Part shown: positions 23,811 to 32,311 of the stretch, in pieces | Position numbering within the stretch: position 1 is the first letter of the stretch | Layout of the letters: each line of letters begins with the position of its first letter | Source: UBA3006 sp036746695 | GTDB taxonomy: Bacteria; Actinomycetota; Acidimicrobiia; Acidimicrobiales; Ilumatobacteraceae | Direction of reading: 5' to 3' | NCBI GenBank assembly: GCA_036746695.1 | Contig: DAIODP010000001.1 | Location: 372,001 to 436,000, forward strand | DNA length: 64,000 nt | Notes under the pieces: model-generated | What the model was told of the DNA's origin: nothing | The model's database searches: none | What the model saw: the letters and a program-made list of their open reading frames with translations, nothing else | Translations under genes and position numbers: made by a program

Positions 23811-24558
23811 GGTGCATGCGCGAACGCAATTGCAACACTGCCTTGGTATGTATCTGAGAGACCCGACTCTCGGTTACGCCAAGCACTTCCCCAATTTCGC
23901 CAAGCGTGAGGTTTTCTTCGTAGTACAACACCAACACAGTTCGCTCACGATCGGGAAGCTTTTTAATTTCCTGGCGCATCACTTTGCGCAATTCCTCTGC
24001 TTCGACAACCGCATCGGGGCTTGTTGCTTTGTGCATATCCGAATGTGTACTTGTCGGCGTGCTGTCGGCAACTATGTGGTCGAGTGGACCAACCGAGCTT
24101 GCAGCGATATTGGCCAAACGTTTCTGAAACTCTTCGTCGCTGATCTGAAGCTTTGCGGCAATTTCTTCATCACTCGGTGCACGTTGCAGCGAATGCTCCA
24201 GCTCAGCAATGGCCGTTTCGATTGCGCGAGAGTGAGAACGAACCGAGCGAGGAACCCAATCGAGCGCGCGCAGACTGTCGAGAATCGCCCCCCTGATTCG
24301 CGGAACGGCGTACGTTTCAAACGTGAAGCCCTGCAGTGGGTCGAAACGATCTATCGCATTCATCAGCCCAAACACGCCGGCAGAAATGAGATCACCCGTG
24401 TCCACACGCTTTGGCAGACCGGCGGCAAGACGACCGGCCACAAACTTGATAAGCGATGCGTAGTGCACCACCAGCCACTCTCGAGCGATCGGGTCTTTGT
24501 CGTCGTGCCACTGCTGCCACGCCTTGTCAATCGTCAGGCGAACTGGCAGAGCATTCAT
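23794..24558 (-). CDS. whiG: RNA polymerase sigma factor of the FliA/WhiG family
   Basis: A 254-residue sigma-70 family factor with regions 2 (LVVHYASLIKFVAGRLAAGL; GVFGLMNAIDRFDP), 3 and 4 (LTLGEIGEVLGVTESRVSQI). The FETYAVPRIRGAILDSLRALD segment is diagnostic of the FliA/WhiG group. In Streptomyces WhiG controls sporulation and is located next to rpsB; FliA homologues control motility genes. Which of these applies here cannot be told, as no flagellar or sporulation genes are in view. It lies 23 bases after the recombinase gene. Confidence 0.93.
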   Translation of the reverse strand: MNALPVRLTIDKAWQQWHDDKDPIAREWLVVHYASLIKFVAGRLAAGLPKRVDTGDLISAGVFGLMNAIDRFDPLQGFTFETYAVPRIRGAILDSLRALDWVPRSVRSHSRAIETAIAELEHSLQRAPSDEEIAAKLQISDEEFQKRLANIAASSVGPLDHIVADSTPTSTHSDMHKATSPDAVVEAEELRKVMRQEIKKLPDRERTVLVLYYEENLTLGEIGEVLGVTESRVSQIHTKAVLQLRSRMHLADVV

Positions 24559-24581
24559 GCCTGCTAATTATGCCCCCAGAA

Positions 24582-25457
24582 TCAGGCCCGTGGATGAGAC
24601 GTCCCGTAGGCCGACTTCAGGCGCTCCTTGCTGACGTGCGTATAGCGCTGAGTTGTTGCCACATCGGCGTGGCCAAGCAGTTCCTGCACTGCGCGAAGAT
24701 CAGCGCCGTTGTCCAGCAAATGAGTGGCATATGTGTGGCGCAACGCATGCGGATGCGTGGGCGCGAGAGACCGTGCGTCGATGATGCGCCGCACATCGCG
24801 GGTTCCCAGCCGAGTGCCACGCGAATTGACAAAGAGAGCAACGGTAGAAGAGTTGGCAACCACTTCCGTTCGTAACGCCACCCACTGTTTCAACGCAACA
24901 AGAGAGGGCTCGCCCACAGGCACGCGTCGCTCCTTGCCACCCTTACCCATGACAGAAACCGCAAGCTGCTTCACGTTAATGCTGTCGATATCAAGCGAGC
25001 AGAGTTCGCTCACACGAAGGCCGCTTCCGTACAACAGTTCGATGACCGCTGTGTCGCGAGCGATTTTCCAGTCTGGTTGATCTGTGTCGTCGGTATGGAG
25101 CAACGCGCCCAGTTGTTCATTGGTAAGAACCTTTGGCAGACGACCAGTGTCACTTGGGGTGCGCACGCCAATTGTTGGATCGATCGAAATTTGTTGATTT
25201 CTTACCATCCATCCGAAGTACCTGCGCAACGCTGCAAGCTTGCGACCGGTTGTGCGCTTCGCCATCTTCATCGTGGTCAGAAAACCGATGTATTGCCGGA
25301 CGATGTCTTTAGTAACTGCATCCGGAGTGAGAATGCTTTGGCGGCCCACCCACTCGATGAACAAATTGACATCACTGAGGTAAGCCGAGATGGTGTGAGG
25401 AGAAGCAGCAGTTAGCGAGACGCCGAATTGCTGAATTCGCCATGCATCGGTTTCCAT
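24582..25457 (-). CDS. xerC: Tyrosine recombinase XerC/XerD
   Basis: A site-specific recombinase that resolves chromosome dimers at dif. The 291 residues include an N-terminal SAM-like core-binding domain (about 5-90) and the catalytic domain with Arg in GSGLRVSELCSLD, Lys in GKGGKERRVP, HALRHTYATHLL and LGHADVATTQRYTHV with the nucleophilic Tyr. Its position in the comM-dprA-whiG housekeeping block argues for the chromosomal Xer rather than a phage integrase. XerC versus XerD cannot be separated here. Confidence 0.93.
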   Translation of the reverse strand: METDAWRIQQFGVSLTAASPHTISAYLSDVNLFIEWVGRQSILTPDAVTKDIVRQYIGFLTTMKMAKRTTGRKLAALRRYFGWMVRNQQISIDPTIGVRTPSDTGRLPKVLTNEQLGALLHTDDTDQPDWKIARDTAVIELLYGSGLRVSELCSLDIDSINVKQLAVSVMGKGGKERRVPVGEPSLVALKQWVALRTEVVANSSTVALFVNSRGTRLGTRDVRRIIDARSLAPTHPHALRHTYATHLLDNGADLRAVQELLGHADVATTQRYTHVSKERLKSAYGTSHPRA

Positions 25458-25488
25458 TTGGCTCTACTCCAACGGCCGCGACTAATAA

Positions 25489-26646
25489 TTAGCGACCGCT
25501 TTCACCGTACCCCGCTGCGGGTAGCGCGCCGAGCACCTCCCACCATCCCGAGTTATTTACCACCCATCCATCAGATTCCAATCGGCCAAGTGCTAGCGCA
25601 GTTGCGACCAAGTCGCCTTGGGTGCGCATGAGCACCTGATCGAGCGTGAGTGCCTCGCCACATATTGCGTTGAGCACTGCTTCGTCGTGCGCATTGGGGT
25701 GCCGACGAACATCGAACACCCGCGGATGGCGACCGCGGCTATCGAGACCAAGTGCAACTAAGACATCTTGCACGTCTACAACTGGAGCGCAACCCTGTTG
25801 CAGGAGCAGGTTGGTTCCGGCCGATGACGTGTTGCGTGGCGAACCCGGAACCGCCATCACGGTGATGTCGCGTTTTTGCGCCTCTTCCACAGTGATCATC
25901 GAACCGCCACTCGTTCTTGATTCGACGACAACGAGCACCTCGCTGAGCGCAGCAAGTATGCGATTGCGCATGGGGAAGCGAAACGCCTCGGGCATGGTGC
26001 CAGGTGGCGACTCGCTCAGCAGCAAGCCTTGCTCACCCACAAATTTCCATAGATCTGCGTTTTCTCGCGGATAAATCACGTCGAGGCCGGAAGCAACTAC
26101 ACCAATTGGCAGACCGATTGAAGCAGCAGATTGGGAACGCCGCTGCGGACGCGCGACCCCGCGCTCGCAAGCAGTAACCACACCTTTGTGTGCCCACGCA
26201 TCAATACCGCGGGCAAGCCCCGAGACGGTGGAAACACCATGCTCTGCCAAATCGAATGCTAGATGTGAAGCCATATATCGCCCTGCTGCAGTTGCGGCCC
26301 GTGTGCCAACAATTCCGATCCGCCGCTGATTGAGCGCAGCCAAACTGCCTTGCCAAAACAACACTGCTGGCGATGTGACGTCGTCGAGCAACAACTGCGG
26401 ATACGAATGATGACCAATGAATGTTGCGCCCATGTTCGCCGATTGCATTTTCTTGACTATTCGCTCGATGTGGTCGGCACCGGGCGCTTCGTTGCGCACG
26501 TCATTCCACACACTGCTTGGCGAACCATGAGCGAGCAATTGTTTGAGACGCTTTGGGGCCATTTTGGGTAAGGCACATAGTGCAGCCGCAAAGATGCATT
26601 CGTCGTCGAGTTGCAGACTCGTGTCGGTGGTTTCTGTTGTGGTCAT
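25489..26646 (-). CDS. dprA: DNA-processing protein DprA
   Basis: Loads RecA onto incoming single-stranded DNA in transformation. The 385 residues contain the Rossmann-like core GIVGTRAATAAGRYMASHLA, VSGLARGIDAWAHKG, GLDVIYPRENADL, FRFPMRNRILAALSEVLVV and MAVPGSPRNTSSAGTNLLL, then a C-terminal winged-helix-like domain. The start overlaps the comM stop (ATGA). With comM and comEA in the window this suggests that the natural transformation machinery is kept. Confidence 0.95.
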   Translation of the reverse strand: MTTTETTDTSLQLDDECIFAAALCALPKMAPKRLKQLLAHGSPSSVWNDVRNEAPGADHIERIVKKMQSANMGATFIGHHSYPQLLLDDVTSPAVLFWQGSLAALNQRRIGIVGTRAATAAGRYMASHLAFDLAEHGVSTVSGLARGIDAWAHKGVVTACERGVARPQRRSQSAASIGLPIGVVASGLDVIYPRENADLWKFVGEQGLLLSESPPGTMPEAFRFPMRNRILAALSEVLVVVESRTSGGSMITVEEAQKRDITVMAVPGSPRNTSSAGTNLLLQQGCAPVVDVQDVLVALGLDSRGRHPRVFDVRRHPNAHDEAVLNAICGEALTLDQVLMRTQGDLVATALALGRLESDGWVVNNSGWWEVLGALPAAGYGESGR

Positions 26647-28163
26647 GCACGATCTCCGGTGAATTGCGGGTGCACACCAACCCGCAATGCAAGCGCCGCG
26701 GCAATATGAGCCTCTTCGATCTGGCCAATGTCGCCTCGCAAGTCGGCAATGGTTCTTGCGACTCGCCTAACTCGGTGGTAGCCCCTGCCCGATAACCGAC
26801 CGCGCTCAAGTTGATGGCGGAGCAGCGCCTTTGCTTCACTTGACAATGGAGCAAAAGCCTCGAGTAATTCGGCGTTCAGCGCAGAGTTCAAACACGCATT
26901 TCGTTCAATTGCAACCGACCGTGCGAGTGCAACACGTTGAGCAATAAGCGACGACGACTCTGCAGGAGTTGTGGACAACATTTCATCGGCTTGTGGCCGC
27001 ATAACGGCAACACGTAAATCAAAGCGATCAAGTAAAGGACCAGAAAAACGCTTTAAGTACCGCTGCTTGGCGCGCTCGTCACACACACAGACACCTGGCG
27101 CACCCTCACCGCACGGACAGGGGTTGGTTGCGGCAACCAACAAAAATTTGGCCGGCATGGTCACCGACGACTTTGCTCGAGCAAGGCGCACCACCCCATC
27201 TTCCAATGGTTGTCGCAATGCGTCGAGCACGGTTGGCGCAAATTCGCCAAGTTCGTCTAAAAACAACACGCCATTTGTTGCCATCGAGATTTCGCCAGGG
27301 CGCATGGCAGCGCTTCCGCCACCAACCATTGCAACGAGCGAAGTGGAATGATGCGGCGCCCGGAAAGGTGGAGTGATCACGATGCCATTTAGCGGCAGTT
27401 TTTCGTGTGCAGCGGAATGCACGATGGTGGTAGTAACCGCATCCTGCGCTTCCAACGGAGGCAAAATGCCCGGGAGTCGTTTAGCAAGCATCGACTTGCC
27501 GGCACCGGGTGGCCCAACGAATAACAAATGATGTGCGCCCGCCGCCGCAATCTCGAGAGCCTGCCGGGCGGCCATCTGACCGCGTACGTCGCACATGTCG
27601 GGTTCGTCGACAACTGCGACAACTAGAGGCGCAGATGTATTGCGCACCCACTGCTGTTCACCCGTAATGCATTGCACCAATTCGGCAAGTGTCTCCACGG
27701 CAACAACATCGTTTCGCGTGGCAATGCGCGCCTCGTGCTCGCATTGCCGGGACACAACAACTGCTCGATCGGTAATTGATGCGACGAGTGGAACTATTCC
27801 GGCGACATTGCGCAACGTGCCGTCGAGCCCGAGCTCTGCGACAAAGGCCAAATGCGCGATTGCATCGGCGGGAATGATCTCTTGTACCACCAGTAAGCCA
27901 ACGGCAATCGCGGCGTCGAGACCTGCACCGCCTTTGCGTTCGTGCACTGCTGTTGCCAAATTTACGGTGATGCGCTTATTGGGCCACGGAAGATCGCACG
28001 ACAGCAACGCGGCGCGTACCCGATCGCGAGATTCGCGGCAAGCCTCGTCGGGTTGGCCGACGATGGTAAAACCAGGCAGCCCCATACCAACATGAATTTC
28101 GATGTCGGCTGGGCAGCCTTGCACCCCAAACAATGTTGCTGATCGAACCGAAGCGAATGCCAT
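26643..28163 (-). CDS. comM: Magnesium-chelatase-like AAA+ ATPase ComM/YifB
   Basis: A hexameric helicase that promotes branch migration during transformation. The 506 residues show the N-terminal Lon-like domain (about 1-180), Walker A LLFVGPPGAGKSMLAKRLPG (about 225), Walker B LFLDELGEF and a zinc-like CPCGEGAPGVCVC cluster. The ATG at 28161-28163 gives the usual start MAFASVRSATLFGVQG; the 13 extra residues of the longer frame are not conserved-looking. The stop overlaps dprA. Confidence 0.94.
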   Translation of the reverse strand: MAFASVRSATLFGVQGCPADIEIHVGMGLPGFTIVGQPDEACRESRDRVRAALLSCDLPWPNKRITVNLATAVHERKGGAGLDAAIAVGLLVVQEIIPADAIAHLAFVAELGLDGTLRNVAGIVPLVASITDRAVVVSRQCEHEARIATRNDVVAVETLAELVQCITGEQQWVRNTSAPLVVAVVDEPDMCDVRGQMAARQALEIAAAGAHHLLFVGPPGAGKSMLAKRLPGILPPLEAQDAVTTTIVHSAAHEKLPLNGIVITPPFRAPHHSTSLVAMVGGGSAAMRPGEISMATNGVLFLDELGEFAPTVLDALRQPLEDGVVRLARAKSSVTMPAKFLLVAATNPCPCGEGAPGVCVCDERAKQRYLKRFSGPLLDRFDLRVAVMRPQADEMLSTTPAESSSLIAQRVALARSVAIERNACLNSALNAELLEAFAPLSSEAKALLRHQLERGRLSGRGYHRVRRVARTIADLRGDIGQIEEAHIAAALALRVGVHPQFTGDRA

Positions 28164-28248
28164 ATCGATGATGTGTACGGCGGATTGAACAGATGGAAGC
28201 ACTCAGTAATCCCACCCTCAACCTGCTCGTTCCTGAGAGAATGGAGAG

Positions 28249-28656
28249 ATGGCTTGGCAACAACAACTTTTGCGCGTTGTGAGTGCCTCGGCCTGCGTTG
28301 CGATCATCAGCGCCTGTTCCTCCCCTGCCCGAACCGCAACAAATTTTTGCCGACAACTTGCCAACGAGCTTCCCGAAATTGCAGATCTCCCCGCAACCGA
28401 CGAACAAATCTCGGATGCAGTGAAGCGCTACGAAAGACTGCTTGACGTTGCCCCACTGGAAATAGAGAGGGAGTTTGAGTCACTTACTGCGCTGATGCGC
28501 GCCGCTCGCGATGTTGATGCCGCCGACACTGAGAGCGTTCAAGCGTTGGTTGAACTGACGTATTCCAGCGAGAAAGATGCGCTCGCATCTTCTGCCTGGG
28601 TGCTTGCTACGTGCGGAGTTGATTTATCTCTCGGCATTGCGCCGAGTGCGCCGTAG
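28249..28656 (+). CDS. Putative small lipoprotein of unknown function
   Basis: A 135-residue protein. Residues 1-22 are a signal sequence ending in a lipobox (IISAC), so the mature protein would be lipid-anchored at Cys23. The mature part is hydrophilic and mostly helical-looking, with two further cysteines (NFCRQLANEL and ATCGVDLS) that could pair. I do not recognise the family. It is isolated on the plus strand between comM (divergent) and clpP (convergent, five bases apart). Confidence 0.65.
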   Translation: MAWQQQLLRVVSASACVAIISACSSPARTATNFCRQLANELPEIADLPATDEQISDAVKRYERLLDVAPLEIEREFESLTALMRAARDVDAADTESVQALVELTYSSEKDALASSAWVLATCGVDLSLGIAPSAP

Positions 28657-28661
28657 CGCAA

Positions 28662-29276
28662 TCAGCGAATCTCGCCGCGCTTAACAATCACTTTGTCGAC
28701 GAGACCATATTCTTTGGCCTGAGCAGGCGTGAACCAGCGGTCGCGCTCGGAGTCGGCCTGAATCTGTTCGATCTTTTGACCCGAGTGGAAAGCAGTGAGC
28801 TCGGCCATGCGGTTCTTTGTAAATTTAAGCTGCTCGGCCTGAATTGCGATGTCGGATGCCTGACCACGCAAACCGGCAAGCGGTTGATGCATCATGATGC
28901 GAGCGTTGGGCAATGTGTAGCGCTTTCCGGCAGTGCCGGCGGTGAGCAGAAACTGACCCATAGAAGCAGCCAAGCCGAGACACACTGTTGCTACATCGCA
29001 ACTGATGAATTGCATCGTGTCGTAGATTGCCATTCCTGCAGTGATCGAACCGCCCGGGCTATTGATATATAGCCACACATCCGACTTCGGATCTTCGCCT
29101 TCCAAAAACAACAGCTGTGCACAAATCTGGTTTGCGACGTCATCATTGACATCACTTCCCAACATGATCACGCGGCTCTTCAAGAGGCGCAAGAAAATGT
29201 TGCTCTGTGATTCGGCTCCGCCTTCAAGATTGACTGCGGGCACGTGCAGATTCGTCATTGCTGGATCAAACGTCAT
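28662..29276 (-). CDS. clpP: ATP-dependent Clp protease proteolytic subunit
   Basis: Self-compartmentalised serine protease that degrades proteins, including tmRNA-tagged ones, with ClpX or ClpC. The 204 residues contain the catalytic Ser in LGLAASMGQFLL (about 97), His in ARIMMHQPLAG (about 122) and the Asp region SERDRWFTPAQAKEYGLVD. Most actinomycetes have two clpP genes in tandem followed by clpX; only one is here and no clpX is adjacent, so other copies would lie elsewhere. Confidence 0.95.
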   Translation of the reverse strand: MTFDPAMTNLHVPAVNLEGGAESQSNIFLRLLKSRVIMLGSDVNDDVANQICAQLLFLEGEDPKSDVWLYINSPGGSITAGMAIYDTMQFISCDVATVCLGLAASMGQFLLTAGTAGKRYTLPNARIMMHQPLAGLRGQASDIAIQAEQLKFTKNRMAELTAFHSGQKIEQIQADSERDRWFTPAQAKEYGLVDKVIVKRGEIR

Positions 29277-29321
29277 GCGGTCAGGCTACTACCCGATTTG
29301 TTGGCCATGCCGTGATGGGAA

Positions 29322-30641
29322 TCACTTTGGCAGTGGCATAAATTGCCGCCGCACCCCGCTGAAGATAACGACCACTCGCTCGTCGTCTGCGATATTCGAC
29401 CGCATCGCCAACACTCCGGCAAGCCCGGCCGAGCCAGTTGGGCTGACATTGATGGAGGTCACTTTGTGAGCAAGTGCGTAAGCATCCACAATGTGCTGTT
29501 CCGAGCACACGATCGGCGAGCCCCCACTATCGGCCATGGCATTACATACGCCAACCCAGTCGTATGTTTCATCATCAAGAATTCCGTCGGCAAGTGAAGA
29601 CTGCACGTTTTCCCACGGCCACATGCATTCGGACCACCGACCACCCGCGTTACGCGTGCCACCACCGGCACCTGCGTTTTCCCATGCACGTTGCAATGGT
29701 GCGCAACCAGCAGTTTGCACAGCGTGTAGGGCTGGTCGTAAACCCCCCGCATAAACACCAGTCGCCAGACAGGCAGCAAACGCTCCGCCGCCAACTTGCA
29801 CAAATAGCCTGTCGAGTGGTGGGCCGCTTTCGCGCTCTTGCGCGTCGGCGATCTCCCAACCAATAGTGCGACCGCCATCCAAACACCATGCATTCTCGGT
29901 GCCCTGCACACCGAAAGGAATTGCACCAGACTTCACGGCTTCGCGGAAACGATGCACCGTTGGGTCGCCCGGTGGGTCTGTTGACAAGCGTGGGCAACGA
30001 ACTATTTCTGCATTCACCGATTGCAACAAGTCGGTCAGTTCGGTTGCAACAAGGTCGGGCACAAATACTTTGATAGGCCATTGCACAGAGTGCGCAAGCG
30101 TTGACGCAGCGAACGCGGCATTACCGCACGAGGCAATGGCAAGTGGTGGGCGCTCGCGCCAAGGCGCACGACCCGACCGTTCGAGTGCCAGCAGATGGAG
30201 CAACTCGGTGTAAATGTGGCGGGCCTTATGCGAACCGGCAACACTTCTCGTCTCGTCTTTTACCCACACGCCGCCGTTTGCATTGAACCCAAGTGCGTCG
30301 GACAACGCATCGTTACGCCCGAACGGCGTGGTGTGGAACCCGGTGCCATCCACCGAAGCAATTGCAGCATCTGATGTTTCGATAATCGATATGCGATCTG
30401 CATCGCTGAGCCCAAGCGACTTCGCAAATGAGTCCCAAGCCAAGTATTTACGGAATGCAAGAAACGGGTTCACCTCGCCCGAACCCCGCAGCGGAGCCAA
30501 AGGTTGCTCCAGCAAGAGCACATGATGTCGGTCGTCTTCTTTGGAGCGAGGGCAACGCCACGACAGCGGCTCAGTTACCGAAACTTGCTCGCCGCAAGCC
30601 GCGCATTTCCACATTTCCTTACCAACAGAAACAATGGTCAT
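29322..30641 (-). CDS. Threonine-synthase-like PLP enzyme with N-terminal zinc-ribbon-like segment
   Basis: A 439-residue fold-type II PLP enzyme. The start contains a CAACG knuckle (WKCAACGEQ) and a later Cys (WRCPRSKED), reminiscent of a zinc ribbon. The PLP lysine is in SVAGSHKARHIYTELL, the substrate loop is SCGNAAFAAST and the phosphate-binding glycines are FVQVGGGAFAA. Threonine synthases of this family share this plan, but the loop and the paired paralogue upstream make the substrate uncertain. An ATG nine codons in (MWKC) is an alternative start. It lies 12 bases after another fold-type II PLP enzyme gene. Confidence 0.75.
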   Translation of the reverse strand: MTIVSVGKEMWKCAACGEQVSVTEPLSWRCPRSKEDDRHHVLLLEQPLAPLRGSGEVNPFLAFRKYLAWDSFAKSLGLSDADRISIIETSDAAIASVDGTGFHTTPFGRNDALSDALGFNANGGVWVKDETRSVAGSHKARHIYTELLHLLALERSGRAPWRERPPLAIASCGNAAFAASTLAHSVQWPIKVFVPDLVATELTDLLQSVNAEIVRCPRLSTDPPGDPTVHRFREAVKSGAIPFGVQGTENAWCLDGGRTIGWEIADAQERESGPPLDRLFVQVGGGAFAACLATGVYAGGLRPALHAVQTAGCAPLQRAWENAGAGGGTRNAGGRWSECMWPWENVQSSLADGILDDETYDWVGVCNAMADSGGSPIVCSEQHIVDAYALAHKVTSINVSPTGSAGLAGVLAMRSNIADDERVVVIFSGVRRQFMPLPK

Positions 30642-30653
30642 GCGAAACGCAAG

Positions 30654-32183
30654 CTACTTTGCCCGAGCAACGCGTTCGTTGAACTCGGTAATCATCGCGT
30701 CCCACACCGGAACGTGCGAACGCAAATTGCGCCAGAAAGACTGCGAACGACGCGCCTCGAATACCGAAAGCGGTGTGCCCTGCTGCTCGACCCAGGTGTA
30801 ATAACCGAGGTTGAAAATTCGGTTGCGATCCTGAGCACTGCAATCAATCATGCTGTCGGTCTGCACCGTGCCCAAATGCTCAGCAAACACTTCTGCTGCC
30901 TCAACTTCGCCAAATGAGTTATTGAATCGACGCGCCATTGTTTTGACGCGCTCGCTCGGGTAGAGGTCGGCGCCATCGGTCGCAATAGTGATCAGAGCAT
31001 CATCTGGCCCAAGGTTGAGCAACTTGGCCGTCTTGATTGCGGCGATCGTGTTGCAGATTGCGGAGAAGCCGAAGTGCGGCAACGTGTCGACGACGTGCAG
31101 CGGAACATGTTTGCGCTGCACCAAGTAATCATGACCAGCCTTTGTGTTGAACAACACGTCCAACTCGTCGGTGACACGATCGGAAACCGCAGCCACCACG
31201 TCGGTGTTCATGACGTTGTGAATGAGCGGAATGTGCTTGTCGCCGATGCCCTGAATGTTGTGTTCGCCAAAACCGTTCTCGAGCATGGTTGGGCATTCGA
31301 GGGCCTCAACCGCAACGATCTTTGTCCCGTACTTATCTTTCAAATGGTCGCCCGCACCAATGGTTCCCGCCGAGCCAGTTGCGCTAGTGAACGCAGCGAG
31401 TCGCATATTCGGATTGTTGCTTGTTTTTACAACATGCTCGTACACAGAGGACAGCGCTGTTCCAGTTACTTCGTAGTGACCGAGGTAATTACCAAACTCG
31501 CAGAACTGATTGAAAATGAAATTCTTGACGTCTTTTTTCATTTCATTACAAGCGTCGTAAATTTCTTTCACATTGCTTTCTGTGCCTGGTGTGCGAATGA
31601 TGTCGCTCGGATCGCTCGTCCATTTGTCGAGCCAATCGAAACGTTCTTGCGACATTCCGGCCGGCAAAACGGCAACTCCGCGAGCGCCCATGATTTTGCT
31701 GATGGCCACGCCACCACGCGCATAGTTTCCAGTTGACGGCCATACCGCACGTTGCGCTGTGGGGTTGAACTGACCGGTGATCACGCGTGGTGCAAGACAC
31801 GAATATGCAGCCAAGACCTTGTGCGCCGTGATCATTGGGAAACGATCGCCGAACATCACGATGATTGGGCTATCGACACCGGTGAGTGATTTTGGAAGAA
31901 CCACGTGGTCGGGCACGTCGACTCGGTTGCCGGCCATGTCATTGAACCAATGCACTCGAAATAGGTTGCGGGCATCGGGAGAGTTCTTATCCACTCCATT
32001 TGCCACGTCTTTCGCAATGAGCGCCGGGTTGGCGAGTTGAGCAAACGTGGGCAACACCACATTGTTTGCGGCACATTTACGAATGCTCTCCGCCAGCGCC
32101 CCCTCATCGACGATCGTGTCGGCCAAGCCAAGCTGACTTTGGAGCGCTTGAATGTCTTGAGAGGCTGTAGCTGTTGAGTTCAC
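30654..32183 (-). CDS. Fold-type II PLP-dependent enzyme, cysteine-synthase-like, unknown substrate
   Basis: A 509-residue protein longer than CysK or CysM (about 310). The likely PLP lysine is in MITAHKVLAAYSCL (about residue 120) and the substrate-binding loop is STGNYARGGVAISK (about 150). A glycine-rich phosphate-binding region, TSATGSAGTIGAGDH, is near 270, and a C-terminal extension of about 120 residues follows. Proteins of this kind occur in actinomycetes as uncharacterised PLP-dependent beta-subunit-like enzymes. It is transcribed with the threonine-synthase-like gene and divergent from the tRNA and D-threonine-aldolase-like gene. Confidence 0.7.
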   Translation of the reverse strand: MNSTATASQDIQALQSQLGLADTIVDEGALAESIRKCAANNVVLPTFAQLANPALIAKDVANGVDKNSPDARNLFRVHWFNDMAGNRVDVPDHVVLPKSLTGVDSPIIVMFGDRFPMITAHKVLAAYSCLAPRVITGQFNPTAQRAVWPSTGNYARGGVAISKIMGARGVAVLPAGMSQERFDWLDKWTSDPSDIIRTPGTESNVKEIYDACNEMKKDVKNFIFNQFCEFGNYLGHYEVTGTALSSVYEHVVKTSNNPNMRLAAFTSATGSAGTIGAGDHLKDKYGTKIVAVEALECPTMLENGFGEHNIQGIGDKHIPLIHNVMNTDVVAAVSDRVTDELDVLFNTKAGHDYLVQRKHVPLHVVDTLPHFGFSAICNTIAAIKTAKLLNLGPDDALITIATDGADLYPSERVKTMARRFNNSFGEVEAAEVFAEHLGTVQTDSMIDCSAQDRNRIFNLGYYTWVEQQGTPLSVFEARRSQSFWRNLRSHVPVWDAMITEFNERVARAK

Positions 32184-32235
32184 GCTTTACATTCTGTCAA
32201 GTTTGGAGGCAATACCACTACCCTGATGGTCATTG

Positions 32236-32311
32236 GCCGACGTAGCCCAATGGCAGAGGCACAGCACTTAGGATGCTGTCAGTGAGAGTTCGAGTCTCTC
32301 CGTCGGCACCA
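32236..32311 (+). tRNA. tRNA with UAG anticodon (leucine-type) but class I body
   Basis: A complete 76-base cloverleaf with encoded CCA. The acceptor stem GCCGACG/CGTCGGC is a perfect 7 bp; the D arm has three pairs (GCC/GGC) around a loop with GG; the anticodon stem CAGCA/TGCTG (sixth pair A-T outside) has loop CTTAGGA, giving anticodon TAG after U33; the variable loop is five bases (TCAGT); the T arm GAGAG-TTCGAGT-CTCTC is perfect; the discriminator base is A73. The anticodon would read leucine CUA/CUG codons, yet bacterial tRNA-Leu normally has a long variable arm. A possible -10 TACCCT lies at 32219-32224, twelve bases upstream. Confidence 0.8.

Noticed and set aside
31074..31736. A 220-residue plus-strand frame
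   Set aside because: Antisense to the fold-type II PLP enzyme, which has intact PLP motifs.
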